Source of the DNA: Borrelia sp. RT5S
Lineage (GTDB): Bacteria; Spirochaetota; Spirochaetia; Borreliales; Borreliaceae
Reading direction: 5' to 3'
NCBI RefSeq assembly: GCF_021165755.1
Contig: NZ_CP088936.1
Span: forward strand, 558,001 to 622,000
DNA: 64,000 nucleotides
The position numbers and the translations under genes are program-made. Of the stretch, positions 34,237 through 43,033 are shown one piece after another; the stretch's first letter is position 1, and each line of letters begins with the position of its first letter. Below the pieces are notes generated by a model. It was not told where the DNA came from. It made no database searches and saw only the letters and a program-made list of their open reading frames with translations.

Positions 34237-34776
34237 TTAAAGATAGTATTTTGCAAATATCCCTCCCGTTATGTTTGTCTTAAGGCCTGCATAGAGATGA
34301 TGATATGCAAGAGATCTTGTGTTTGATATAAATTCTATTGAAGGTGCTATTTTAAAACCTATTTCTACCTTTTCTGCTAGGTCGTAAAAAAGAACTATTG
34401 GTGTTCTGACTCCAAATCCCAATTGTAGGTTTATTAGATCTGATTTGCGAGATGCTATATGCATGCTTCCTCCAATGCCTAGTCCAATAGATAGTTCTTC
34501 TATCAATGGTATTGTGAAGATCAAATCTAGAGCTGCGAGTGCAAATAGGTTGAAGTCGTATTTTTTTGAGTCAATTCCGCGGCCGGATATAATCATTCCG
34601 TTTGTACCTCCATATCCTATTTCAACATCAATGAACGGGAAGGACATAACATAATTGAAAACGGGGTTCCCAATACTGCCTCCAAACCCCACTCCTCTGT
34701 TTAGATATGAATTTCTTCCAAACATATCAGACCACGTAATTAATAGTAAAAATATTATTAGTGCCAGTTTCCTCAT
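34237..34776 (-). CDS. Small exported outer-membrane-like protein (BB0562 type)
   Basis: A 179-residue exported protein with signal MRKLALIIFLLLITWSDMFG and a mature part of alternating beta strands (GVGFGGSIGNPVFNYV, LSIGLGIGGSMH, NLQLGFGVRTPIV). By position it corresponds to B. burgdorferi BB0562, which I recall being reported to have lipase activity with a GxSxG motif; here GGSIG fits that pattern. GGAGG lies 4 bases before ATG 34776; longer reading from 34815 is unlikely. First of four small exported genes in a row on this strand; it differs more from the other three than they do from one another. Confidence 0.78.
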   Translation of the reverse strand: MRKLALIIFLLLITWSDMFGRNSYLNRGVGFGGSIGNPVFNYVMSFPFIDVEIGYGGTNGMIISGRGIDSKKYDFNLFALAALDLIFTIPLIEELSIGLGIGGSMHIASRKSDLINLQLGFGVRTPIVLFYDLAEKVEIGFKIAPSIEFISNTRSLAYHHLYAGLKTNITGGIFAKYYL

Positions 34777-34803
34777 TATGCCTCCAGTAATTAAACATCT
34801 GAC

Positions 34804-34812
34804 ATTATACCA
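34804..34812 (-). promoter_or_regulatory. Extended -10 promoter
   Basis: On the minus strand TGGTATAAT (TATAAT at 34804-34809), 27 bases before ATG 34776. The same nine bases form the -10 element at 11836-11844. No good -35. Confidence 0.55.
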
Positions 34813-34887
34813 CATATTAGTTTTAAAGATTAAATAAAGACCTGTAAGCTAAACTGAGGGTAGCTTGCTAGATGTTGTTTAAAGATT

Positions 34888-35409
34888 TTATACAATCCAA
34901 AACCTAAGCCCCAGAGTTGCAAATATTTCCCATTTTTGAGCTGGATTGAAACTTCCACCCCAAATGTTGACACCGGGTCCTACTTTTAAAAAAATATCAA
35001 ATAATTTTTCACTAACTGAGAAATTTAGTATGAAAGACAGGCGCCCCCCAACATTCATCGAGCTATAAACTGTTTGAGTTTGCTTCCAATTTGGTAACCA
35101 CCACATACCATATAGACCAATACCAAGTGCAACATCTACTAGACTGGATTCCTCTAGCAAATTGTATGTAGGGGTAATAAACTCCAAAGAGTAAAATATT
35201 GTGCTGATATTTCGAAACAAATTCTTCAACCCATTGTAAAGTCCAATCTCTATTTCAACGTTGGGGCCCAAGACCAACTGAAATGTAAATGGGAAAGGTC
35301 CCATTACTCCAAAAGCAAAGGACCCCCGACTTGTATACAAGCCGTCTGCTTTTGCTGAGGCGTTAAGTACAACCAACAACAGGGCTAAAATCAACACTAT
35401 CTTTTTCAC
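34888..35409 (-). CDS. Small exported outer-membrane-like protein, paralogue 2
   Basis: A 173-residue protein with signal MKKIVLILALLLVVLNASA. It shares a long block with the next two upstream genes: FAFGVMGPFPFTFQL, then NVEIEIGLYNGLKNLF, and a C-terminal KVGPGVNIWGG...LGLRFWIV ending. The alternating pattern and the aromatic end are those of a small outer-membrane barrel. GTG start with AAGG upstream. Function unknown; the repeat of related genes suggests expansion of a surface or envelope family. Confidence 0.78.
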   Translation of the reverse strand: MKKIVLILALLLVVLNASAKADGLYTSRGSFAFGVMGPFPFTFQLVLGPNVEIEIGLYNGLKNLFRNISTIFYSLEFITPTYNLLEESSLVDVALGIGLYGMWWLPNWKQTQTVYSSMNVGGRLSFILNFSVSEKLFDIFLKVGPGVNIWGGSFNPAQKWEIFATLGLRFWIV

Positions 35410-35546
35410 ACTTCACCTTATATCCACAACTTTGCCTATTAAGTAACATACCCAAACTCTTTAAAATTGAAAATCCGTAATTTTGTTTGGAGTTCCGAAT
35501 ATGTTTTAAAGAACAAGAACATCTTTTCTTAGTATATAATCTTCAT

Positions 35547-36059
35547 TTACACAAACCAGAACCTAAATCCAAGCCCTGCAAATACTTCCCATCTAAAACC
35601 TACTCCTTTGCTCCAAATATTCATTCCAAGACCGGGCGCTACTTTTAAAAATAAATCAAATCTGTGCCTAGATATTGCAAGATTTAAAAGTAAGGGCAGT
35701 CTCGCACCTACGTTCATTGGGCCACTGTTTGCTTGGCTATTGCTCCACCTCGATAACCACATAGTGCCGTAAGCACCGCCCCCCACAGCAAGCTCCAAAA
35801 CGTTAGCTGCGCCTGGGAAGGTATATGCGTAGAAAATGTAATCTAATGCAAGAAACAGGGTTTTCCAATCTTTAAATAAGTTGTTTGCACCGCTGTAGAG
35901 GCCAAAATCTATATCCACGTTCCCAATGTTTAATTCTAATGCAATGGGAAACGGCAATAAAATCCCTGCACCGAATTTACTTCTTGATGTTGAATTTGCA
36001 AAAACAGGACTTAAGCAAAACACTAACGTTATTATAATGATTGTAATCTTTTTTTTCAC
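35547..36059 (-). CDS. Small exported outer-membrane-like protein, paralogue 3
   Basis: A 170-residue paralogue of the gene at 34888-35409: signal KKITIIIITLVFCLSPVFA, then SKFGAGILLPFPIALEL, NVDIDFGLYSGANNLF, MNVGARLPLLLNLAIS, VAPGLGMNIW and the end GLGFRFWFV. GTG start at 36059 with GAGGGGGA 7 bases ahead. It has its own strong promoter at 36095-36123. No catalytic motif is visible. Predicted small beta-barrel or periplasmic protein. Confidence 0.8.
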   Translation of the reverse strand: MKKKITIIIITLVFCLSPVFANSTSRSKFGAGILLPFPIALELNIGNVDIDFGLYSGANNLFKDWKTLFLALDYIFYAYTFPGAANVLELAVGGGAYGTMWLSRWSNSQANSGPMNVGARLPLLLNLAISRHRFDLFLKVAPGLGMNIWSKGVGFRWEVFAGLGFRFWFV

Positions 36060-36094
36060 GACAATTCCCCCTCTATAGGAATATGTAATCCTAG

Positions 36095-36123
36095 ATTATA
36101 GAAATTCAACAGATTTTTGTTAA
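36095..36123 (-). promoter_or_regulatory. Sigma-70 promoter of paralogue 3
   Basis: On the minus strand TTAACA (36118-36123), 17 bases, TATAAT (36095-36100), about 36 bases before the GTG start. Confidence 0.72.
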
Positions 36124-36141
36124 TATAGCAGTTCGGGTAAT

Positions 36142-36717
36142 TTAATTTTTAATCCAACCCTTTATTCCTACAGATAAATCTCCTCTTATTGGGAATACGA
36201 ATTGCTTGCTAGGAGTCTGCCCGATAAAAAGGGACGGGGAGGTCCTTATGTTGATCTCAAAATTATCGCCTAACATTTTGTATTTTATTCCAGAAGGGAT
36301 AGATAAACCAATTTTGTAGTTAATGCCTGAATAAGATATTTGTTCATATATTTCTGTAGTATTGCCAATTTCTAAAAACAAGCCAACGCCCATAAAGAAA
36401 AAGACAGTATTTACAATGTGTAGATCTGAGAATACATAATGAGCATGTATATAAAACATGAATTCTTTTGAGAAAAGATTTGTAATACTTGTGTGTATCA
36501 TCCCTATGCCGATGTCAAAATTTTTTGTACTAAATTCCATTCCTGTCGGAAAGGGGAAGAAAATCCCGAATCCAAACTTTCCTCTTGAACAAAAATTAAA
36601 GGGATTTTCGATTGTAGTATTGGTAGAATTATTTTCTAATATTTCTCTTGAAAATATGTACTCAGGGGCGAGTTCTGCTAATAAGAACAGTATGAATAAT
36701 AATTTTTTGTTTATCAT
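36142..36717 (-). CDS. Small exported outer-membrane-like protein, paralogue 4
   Basis: A 191-residue member of the same family, more diverged: signal NKKLLFILFLLAELAPEYIFS, then GKFGFGIFFPFPTGMEF, NFDIGIGMIHTSITNLFS, and a C-terminus that lacks the FWxV ending of its neighbours. Transcribed toward the other three; intergenic gaps and separate promoters suggest each is expressed on its own. Ribosome site weak. Function unknown. Confidence 0.75.
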   Translation of the reverse strand: MINKKLLFILFLLAELAPEYIFSREILENNSTNTTIENPFNFCSRGKFGFGIFFPFPTGMEFSTKNFDIGIGMIHTSITNLFSKEFMFYIHAHYVFSDLHIVNTVFFFMGVGLFLEIGNTTEIYEQISYSGINYKIGLSIPSGIKYKMLGDNFEINIRTSPSLFIGQTPSKQFVFPIRGDLSVGIKGWIKN

Positions 36718-36822
36718 TTACATTTTCTTTATTTTAAGAAGCTAATGAGTAGAGCTTACATGTTCATTATAAATAATGTTAAAACATTATTTCACATTTA
36801 TTTAGTATTTAAATTTTTGATT

Positions 36823-36828
36823 TATAAT
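36823..36828 (+). promoter_or_regulatory. Possible -10 box for the chemotaxis operon
   Basis: TATAAT about 95 bases before cheW; TTTAGT at 16-base spacing is a weak -35. It is the best candidate in the 205-base gap before a seven-kilobase operon. Confidence 0.35.
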
Positions 36829-36922
36829 TGGTGTTTAGCGGTGCGTGAAATAGTGCAGGGTTAAGGCGGCTGACATTATGACATGTTACTTGTTTTATTA
36901 GTTCTATCATTAAGAGGCACTT

Positions 36923-37462
36923 ATGGAATTAGAAACGGATTTGCAGAGTATGCTGAGCCAGTATCTTCTGTTTAGCTTGGATGAACTTTATGCCATCGAG
37001 ATTAAATATGTGGTTGAAGTACTAGAATACACTAAAATATCGAAAATACCAAGAACACCTGATTATATGGCGGGGATAATTAACAATCGGGGGAAAATAG
37101 TTCCGATAATCGATATTAGAAAGCAGTTTGGTATGGAAGAACGCAAGATTAGCGAGGAGGAAATTAAAAAAAATAAGGAAGTTGATGTTTCAAATATCAT
37201 TATATTGACTCTAACATATGAAGGCGACGAGTTTAATCTTGGAATTTTGGTAGATTATGTTAACGAGGTTCTTGAATTAGATCCGGCTAGTATTGATGAT
37301 ACCCCAAAGATTGGTACGGGGTTTAACGCTAGGTTTATCTCAGGGATTGGCAAGAGTAAAAATAGGTTTATCATTATTCTTGACATAGAGAATTTGTTTG
37401 ATGTTAAGGAACTTTCCAAATTTAGAAATACCACGATATATGATCCTGATAATGAGCAATAG
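36923..37462 (+). CDS. cheW2: Chemotaxis coupling protein CheW (CheW2)
   Basis: A 179-residue CheW domain: YLLFSLDELYAIEIKYVVEV at the start, then ISKIPRTPDYMAGIINNRGKIVPIIDI, the family core, and GILVDYVNEVLEL, SGIGKSKNRFIIILDIENLF. CheW links receptors to the kinase CheA. AGAGG lies ahead of the ATG. First gene of the operon cheW-STAS-cheA-cheB-MCP-like-cheY. B. burgdorferi has three cheW genes; this is the one beside cheA1. Confidence 0.95.
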   Translation: MELETDLQSMLSQYLLFSLDELYAIEIKYVVEVLEYTKISKIPRTPDYMAGIINNRGKIVPIIDIRKQFGMEERKISEEEIKKNKEVDVSNIIILTLTYEGDEFNLGILVDYVNEVLELDPASIDDTPKIGTGFNARFISGIGKSKNRFIIILDIENLFDVKELSKFRNTTIYDPDNEQ

Positions 37463-37474
37463 GAGTTTTGTGTT

Positions 37475-37786
37475 ATGCTTTATAAGCCAGAAGGGGAACT
37501 TGTAATAAATAGCATTTTTAGGGTTAAAGAGGATCTTTTAAATATTTTCAAAGAGATGCAGGAGGGAGATACTCTTACTGTTAACCTTTCAAGTGTAGAA
37601 AAAATTGATATTACTTTCGTACAAATTTTGTATGCTTCTAATAAATACGCTAAGAGTAGAAATTTATTTTTAAAGATAGAATATCCATCCGATGAAGTCC
37701 TAAGTTCTTTGCTATATGGTGGGTTTTTAAGCGATATTGAGGATGTTGATAATTTGGATTTAGGGTCTAGTTTAGTTGGATTTTAG
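37475..37786 (+). CDS. STAS-domain protein in chemotaxis operon
   Basis: A 103-residue protein with the SpoIIAA/STAS fold pattern: strand KPEGELVINSIF, helix, strand DTLTVNLSSVEKIDITFVQIL, helix, strand FLKIEYPS. In anti-sigma antagonists the Ser of D-S-S-G is phosphorylated; here the place reads DITFV, with a Thr at best. Set 12 bases after cheW and 24 before cheA, so it probably acts in this signalling unit, perhaps as a regulator of CheA; the role is inferred. Similar STAS genes occur in chemotaxis operons of other bacteria. Confidence 0.8.
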   Translation: MLYKPEGELVINSIFRVKEDLLNIFKEMQEGDTLTVNLSSVEKIDITFVQILYASNKYAKSRNLFLKIEYPSDEVLSSLLYGGFLSDIEDVDNLDLGSSLVGF

Positions 37787-37810
37787 TTTTATGTATTTAA
37801 AGGGAAACTT

Positions 37811-39976
37811 ATGAACAGTAGAGATATGATTGATAAATTTAAAGATTCTTTTAAAGAAGAGTCTATAGAGAACATCTCAGATATCGAACAAGCACTTCTT
37901 AATATTGAGTTTGAATCGGGACAGGAAGTTATTAATTCTATTTTTAGAAACTTTCATACAATAAAGGGTAGTGCTGGAATGTTTGGGTTTAATTTTACTG
38001 CTTCTCTTGTTCATGAGATAGAAACTGTGCTTGATCCTATTAAAGAGGGTTCTGATGAATTTGGTCAAGCTACTGTTGATTCTACTCTAATGGCAGTTGA
38101 TTTTATTCGCGAGTTAATTGAAGGGGATGAGGCTATTGATGAGGTTGAATTTAAAACTCGAGAAAGGGAGTTAGTAGAGACAATTAAAAGGGGAATAGGA
38201 TCTTCTGCTGATGTTAAGCTTAGTGATGACTTAGAATCTAGTTCTAATTGTGAGGCTCAAGTAGAAGCATCTAGTGGTGTTGAAGAAGAGGCTGCCTCTG
38301 GATTATCTTTAGAGGGTGGATTTGAGGATGAGGCTTTAAATATCGCAACTAAGGTCTATAAAATTGTTTTCATACCAGCAAGGGGCATTTTGTTTCATGG
38401 CCACAAACCAATCAATTTATTAAAGAAAATATTGGATTTGGGTAATGGCCAGATTAAAGCTAAGGTGGGGGGCATCCCTGATTTGGAGTTAATATCTCCT
38501 GATAATGTTTATGTTAAATGGGAGATGAAATTAGAGACGGAAGAGAGCAGGAGTGTCATAGAAGATGTTTTTGTGTTCCTGGATGAGCAGTCGAAAGTTG
38601 TCGTTGAAGAAGTTGATAAGCTTTATGAGGTACCCGATGATTCCGATTTGTTGGAGGCGGGTACGGATGAGGTTAAGGAGGATAAAGATCAGAGTGAAAT
38701 ACATTCTGTGAAACAAAATGCGGCGTCAAAAACGAGAGAAGTTGAGAATAAAACGCCTTTTAGGGGCGATGGGGTTAATTTTAATTTTAGTGATGCTACT
38801 GCTAAGAGCAAGGTAAATATTGCAAGTATTAAGGTTGATTCAAAAAAATTGGATCACTTGGTAAATCTTGTTGGCGAACTTGTAACAATTCAGTCTAAGC
38901 TTTCAAAAGAGGCTGAGAATAAAGGTAGTAATGTTTTAAACTCAATTTCGGCTGAGTTTTCTTTGCTTATTAATGAGCTCAGAGATTATACAACAGGACT
39001 TAGGACTGTTCCTATTGAAATTTTATTTGTAAAGTTTCAAAGAATAGTTAAGGATTTATCTGCGCAGCTTGGAAAATCAATTCTTTATCATACTCAGGGC
39101 GGGGACACTGTTCTTGACAAAAGTATCATTGAGAAATTGAATGAGCCTTTGGTGCACTTAATAAGGAATTCAATTGATCATGGTATTGAATCAGCCGATG
39201 AGAGGGTGAAAGCTGGAAAGGATCCTAAGGGTGTAATTAAGCTTTCTGCACATCAGTCGGGGGATTCTGTTATCGTGGTTATTGAGGACGATGGTAGGGG
39301 ACTTGACAGACGTAAGATAATTAAAAAGGCTGTGGAAAAGGGCATAGTGTCTGAAACTGTTTCAAAAACTTTATCGGAAGTTGATGTTTATAATTTAATT
39401 TTTGAACCCGGGTTTTCAACAGCTGGTGTTGTAACTAGTATATCTGGGCGGGGCGTTGGAATGGATGTTGTTAGGAAACAGGTGGAGTCTTTAAGGGGTA
39501 ATGTTGTTCTTGAGAGTGAACTTGGGAAATATACTAGAACGAAATTAATTTTTCCTTTGACCTTGGCGATTATTGAAGGTTGGTTGGTAAGAGTAAAAGA
39601 CGAACATTTTATTGTGCCTCTCTCTAGCGTTGAATCTTGTCTTGAGGCCGATAAGTTAATGTCTGAGAAGTGTGGTCTTGAGTGCAATAATAATGTTATG
39701 AACTATAGGGGAAGCATGATTAGCTATATACGTCTGAGGGAATTTTTTGAGATATCTAGAGAAAAAAGCGCTAGTGAGCATGTTGTTGTTGTTAATACGA
39801 ATAGTGGAAAGATAGGAATTGTAGTTGATGAAGTGTTGGGACAACATCAGACCGTTATTAAAGCTTTAGGAAAAGTTTATTCTAGAGTAGAGGGAGTGTC
39901 GGGAGCTACAATACTTGGAGATGGTAGTTTGGCATTAGTAATAGATATTGATACGATAACTAAAATTATGAAGTAG
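37811..39976 (+). CDS. cheA1: Chemotaxis histidine kinase CheA (CheA1)
   Basis: A 721-residue CheA. P1: phospho-His49 in NFHTIKGSAGMFGF. An acidic, variable P2-like middle (residues ~140-330). P3 dimer helices near LVNLVGELVTIQSKLS. P4 ATPase with N-box HLIRNSIDHGIE, DDGRGLD and GRGVGMDVVRKQ. P5 CheW-like end (EGWLVRVKDEHFIVPLSSVE). It phosphorylates CheY and CheB. In B. burgdorferi CheA2, not CheA1, is needed for normal chemotaxis in culture, so this array may work in another condition or host. AAGGGAAA lies ahead of the ATG. Confidence 0.96.
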   Translation: MNSRDMIDKFKDSFKEESIENISDIEQALLNIEFESGQEVINSIFRNFHTIKGSAGMFGFNFTASLVHEIETVLDPIKEGSDEFGQATVDSTLMAVDFIRELIEGDEAIDEVEFKTRERELVETIKRGIGSSADVKLSDDLESSSNCEAQVEASSGVEEEAASGLSLEGGFEDEALNIATKVYKIVFIPARGILFHGHKPINLLKKILDLGNGQIKAKVGGIPDLELISPDNVYVKWEMKLETEESRSVIEDVFVFLDEQSKVVVEEVDKLYEVPDDSDLLEAGTDEVKEDKDQSEIHSVKQNAASKTREVENKTPFRGDGVNFNFSDATAKSKVNIASIKVDSKKLDHLVNLVGELVTIQSKLSKEAENKGSNVLNSISAEFSLLINELRDYTTGLRTVPIEILFVKFQRIVKDLSAQLGKSILYHTQGGDTVLDKSIIEKLNEPLVHLIRNSIDHGIESADERVKAGKDPKGVIKLSAHQSGDSVIVVIEDDGRGLDRRKIIKKAVEKGIVSETVSKTLSEVDVYNLIFEPGFSTAGVVTSISGRGVGMDVVRKQVESLRGNVVLESELGKYTRTKLIFPLTLAIIEGWLVRVKDEHFIVPLSSVESCLEADKLMSEKCGLECNNNVMNYRGSMISYIRLREFFEISREKSASEHVVVVNTNSGKIGIVVDEVLGQHQTVIKALGKVYSRVEGVSGATILGDGSLALVIDIDTITKIMK

Positions 39977-40036
39977 TATGCTTTAATATTTGTGTATTTT
40001 GGGTTTTGGCAATGTAGAGTATACTAAGAGATAGAA

Positions 40037-41188
40037 ATGAAGATATTGATAGTTGATAATCAGGGTTTAATAAGGCAGATTTTTGTCAGGGCTTTCAGTC
40101 AAGATTTGGATGTTGAGATTTTAAATCCGGGATCTAATTCCCTAAACCTTATTAATGTTTTTTTACAAAAATTCCCCGATTTGGTTATTATTGATGAGAG
40201 TACTGCTAAATCTAATTTTGGAAGCGCCCTTGAAAACGTTCTTAATAATATCTCACTTCCTGTTGTATTTATAGCAGAAGATGAAGAAAATCCAAATTTT
40301 GGATTTCTTAAGAATAAGACAGATAAAATCAAATTAGTAATAAATAAGCTTAATTTCAAGCTTGTCGTCAACTTATTTAGAAGTGATTACTTAAGTTTAG
40401 TAAAATCTGAGGTCAAAAAGCTTGGCAGTAATAAACTTGCTATTTCTTTTGATGTTAAAAGGATTAAAGCTCCTAATTTTTATCCTAAGCCTAGGGTTAA
40501 GAAACCTGGTACTAATGTTTCTGGTGTGACAAAGAGCTATAAGGTTGCAGATGTTATTAATGTTGCTCCTAAGAATGATCCAGATGTTGTTTTAAAGTAT
40601 CAGGGTGTTATTAATAGACAAAGAACAGGGAAAGTGATTTTTGTTGGTTCTTCAACAGGGGGAACTGAGGCCTTAAGGGTATTTTTAAGATATTTCAGAA
40701 AAGATTCCCCTCCAATCGTTATTGTACAACACATGCCAGGTGGGTTTACAAAGTCTTTTGCAAAAAGCTTAAACAATGAATTTGAAGTTGATGTGAAAGA
40801 GGCTGAGGACGGAGATATTTTAAGACCGGGTCTTGTAATAATTGCAAATGGTAATTATCATTTGATTGTAAAATACGGTAATGGTAATTATTTTGTTAAT
40901 TTATTAGATGGCCCTTTGGTCAGTAGACACAAGCCGTCTGTTAATGTTTTGTTTCGTTCTGCTGCTATGTATGCCGCGGGGAATGCTATTGGGGTTATGC
41001 TTACGGGAATGGGAGATGATGGGGCTGCTTGCATGCTTGAGATGAAGAATAGTGGGGCGTATAATATTGCCCAAGACCAGGCTACATCTGTGGTGTTTGG
41101 AATGCCTATGGAGGCGATAAAAGCAGGTGCTGTAGATAAGGTTCTTCCTTTAAATAAAATATCGGAATGTATTTTAAGGAGATCTTAA
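40037..41188 (+). CDS. cheB2: Chemotaxis methylesterase CheB (CheB2)
   Basis: A 383-residue CheB: N-terminal receiver (1-~120), linker, C-terminal methylesterase (from ~195). The esterase triad is present: Ser in GSSTGGTEA, His in VQHMPGGFT, Asp in LTGMGDDGA. The receiver is atypical: the acid pair is reduced to VDN (Asp6 then Asn), while the phospho-site Asp (PDLVIIDEST) is kept, so regulation by CheA may be altered. It removes methyl groups from receptor glutamates. Its TAA shares one base with the ATG of the next gene. Confidence 0.93.
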   Translation: MKILIVDNQGLIRQIFVRAFSQDLDVEILNPGSNSLNLINVFLQKFPDLVIIDESTAKSNFGSALENVLNNISLPVVFIAEDEENPNFGFLKNKTDKIKLVINKLNFKLVVNLFRSDYLSLVKSEVKKLGSNKLAISFDVKRIKAPNFYPKPRVKKPGTNVSGVTKSYKVADVINVAPKNDPDVVLKYQGVINRQRTGKVIFVGSSTGGTEALRVFLRYFRKDSPPIVIVQHMPGGFTKSFAKSLNNEFEVDVKEAEDGDILRPGLVIIANGNYHLIVKYGNGNYFVNLLDGPLVSRHKPSVNVLFRSAAMYAAGNAIGVMLTGMGDDGAACMLEMKNSGAYNIAQDQATSVVFGMPMEAIKAGAVDKVLPLNKISECILRRS

Positions 41189-42957
41189 TGAGTGAAGATA
41201 AGCGTTTTGATGTTGAACTTTACATTGGTAAGTTGTTTGCTGAGCTTGGGAATTTTGACGAGAGGTCGAGGCGGGTTTATTCAAATTTAAGCAAATCAAT
41301 TCCTAAATTAATAGAAAAACTTTCAAAGGATATTAAAGATTTGTCTTTCAGTGTTGGGCTTATTTCTGATCTTGATATCGAAAATGATTATTCTTTGAAT
41401 AATTTTATTTATAAGGCTATAAGAGTATTGAATGATTTTGTGTCTTATTTCAATGCTTCAACCGATTCACTTGAAGCTCAGTTTAGCGTTATAAAAGATA
41501 AAGTTAAGGACATAGAAATACTTGAAGATGTGATTGAAAAGATGAAAAAAAGTTCTCTTGATATGGAGATAATGTCTATTAATACATTAACGGTTGCCCT
41601 AAGAGCTGGAAGAGCAGGAGGGGCTTTCTCTTACATTACAAATGAAATTAAAACTTTAACTCAATCTATGATCAAACAGGCAGATCAGCTTACCAGTAGG
41701 GGTAGGGATATTAAGGCTGGGCTTGATCGGGCTAAGGAACAGGTGCGTGAAAACAATATGGCCGAGAATAAAATTCTTGAAGAATTTAAAGATAGCTTGA
41801 TGAAGAACATAGACGAGTTTTCAGGAGAGATTGGCGAGGTTATTGCCTTTTATGATAGCATATTGGATACACTGAGCGAATTTAAATTCAAGTTTGTGAA
41901 TGCTGTTTCTTATCTTCAGTTTCAGGATAGACTTACGCAGTCTTTGTATCATTTAAACATTATGTATTCCAATGTTGATGTTTTTAAGTTTAGAGATATA
42001 AGTGAACTTCAGAGATTGAAATTTTTGTCTATTTTCACAGATACGTCCAGAATGATAATCAGAGATGTTATTGATAAATTGGATGAAAATTTGAATGTGT
42101 TTGAGGAATTTGTTGACACGTCTATTTCATCTATTCAGACTATTAATGATTTAAAAGCGGAAAACTCTTTATACATCGATATAGCAAAAACTGTGGAATC
42201 TTTTTCAGTTATTTTATCGAATTTACTTAAAAGAATAGACGATGTAGAGAAAAATAATTCTAACTTTTTAAGTCTTTATTATGAACAGATTAAGTTTGTT
42301 AAGTCTTTGGAATTTATGTTCTCAAATATTGCAGCTATTTCTGCTAGGTTTCAAAATATTAATATAGCTTCTAAAATAGAGGTTGTAAAGAGAATTGAGC
42401 TTGAAGATATGGAAGGTAATATTTCTGAGATGTCAAAAATTATTGGCAATATTGATTTAAACATTAATAAAGGACGCGAGTTTTTAGATCAAATAATATT
42501 TTTCTTTGAGAAGATTGTAAAGGATTATGATAACAGGTTTTATCTTGAGAAGAGCTATTTTAAAAAATTTAAAAAATTATTTATGGAGATAAAGAGTAAT
42601 ATTTATGAGATAAAAAATATTGCTATTGATAGTATTTTGTCTTACGAAATGTTTTCGGTTGATTTTTTAGAAATATTTGAGGAAATTAAGATGGAAGTTT
42701 ACAATATTAAAAATTTGAAAGGTAGACTTTTAGAAATTGAAGAGCTGGTAGTTAATATGGGGCAAGATATTAACTTTGAGCTTGATTTAGAGTTAGCTAG
42801 GGGTGGTATTGGTTCTGTTGAGATTGAAGACAAGGAATTTGTTCGAAGAATTGCTAATAGATTTACTTTGTTTATACACAAAAAGCATTTATTGTCTCTT
42901 ATTGAAGATGAAAAGGATGTTCAATCATTAGATGAGGGTAGTGTAATTTTGTTTTAA
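41188..42957 (+). CDS. Soluble MCP-like coiled-coil protein in chemotaxis operon
   Basis: A 589-residue protein without membrane spans or signal, nearly all helical. Residues ~110-190 resemble an MCP signalling hairpin (MEIMSINTLTVALRAGRAG, then FSYITNEIKTLTQ, cf. NLLALNAAIEAARAGE...FAVVA.EVR.L). A second, weaker copy is near residue 385 (FQNINIASKIEVVKR, then MEGNISEMSKIIGNI). So it may be a cytoplasmic receptor or decoy/scaffold with two signalling segments. Hypothetical in relatives (BB0569 by position). ATG 41188 has AAGGAG ahead; TAATG overlap with cheB implies coupling. Confidence 0.8.
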   Translation: MSEDKRFDVELYIGKLFAELGNFDERSRRVYSNLSKSIPKLIEKLSKDIKDLSFSVGLISDLDIENDYSLNNFIYKAIRVLNDFVSYFNASTDSLEAQFSVIKDKVKDIEILEDVIEKMKKSSLDMEIMSINTLTVALRAGRAGGAFSYITNEIKTLTQSMIKQADQLTSRGRDIKAGLDRAKEQVRENNMAENKILEEFKDSLMKNIDEFSGEIGEVIAFYDSILDTLSEFKFKFVNAVSYLQFQDRLTQSLYHLNIMYSNVDVFKFRDISELQRLKFLSIFTDTSRMIIRDVIDKLDENLNVFEEFVDTSISSIQTINDLKAENSLYIDIAKTVESFSVILSNLLKRIDDVEKNNSNFLSLYYEQIKFVKSLEFMFSNIAAISARFQNINIASKIEVVKRIELEDMEGNISEMSKIIGNIDLNINKGREFLDQIIFFFEKIVKDYDNRFYLEKSYFKKFKKLFMEIKSNIYEIKNIAIDSILSYEMFSVDFLEIFEEIKMEVYNIKNLKGRLLEIEELVVNMGQDINFELDLELARGGIGSVEIEDKEFVRRIANRFTLFIHKKHLLSLIEDEKDVQSLDEGSVILF

Positions 42958-43033
42958 TTTTTATATAATTACCTAGGATGTTTTGAATGATTTTGGAGGC
43001 TTTGCATGGGGGAAATAAGTTAAGGAGTGTTGA

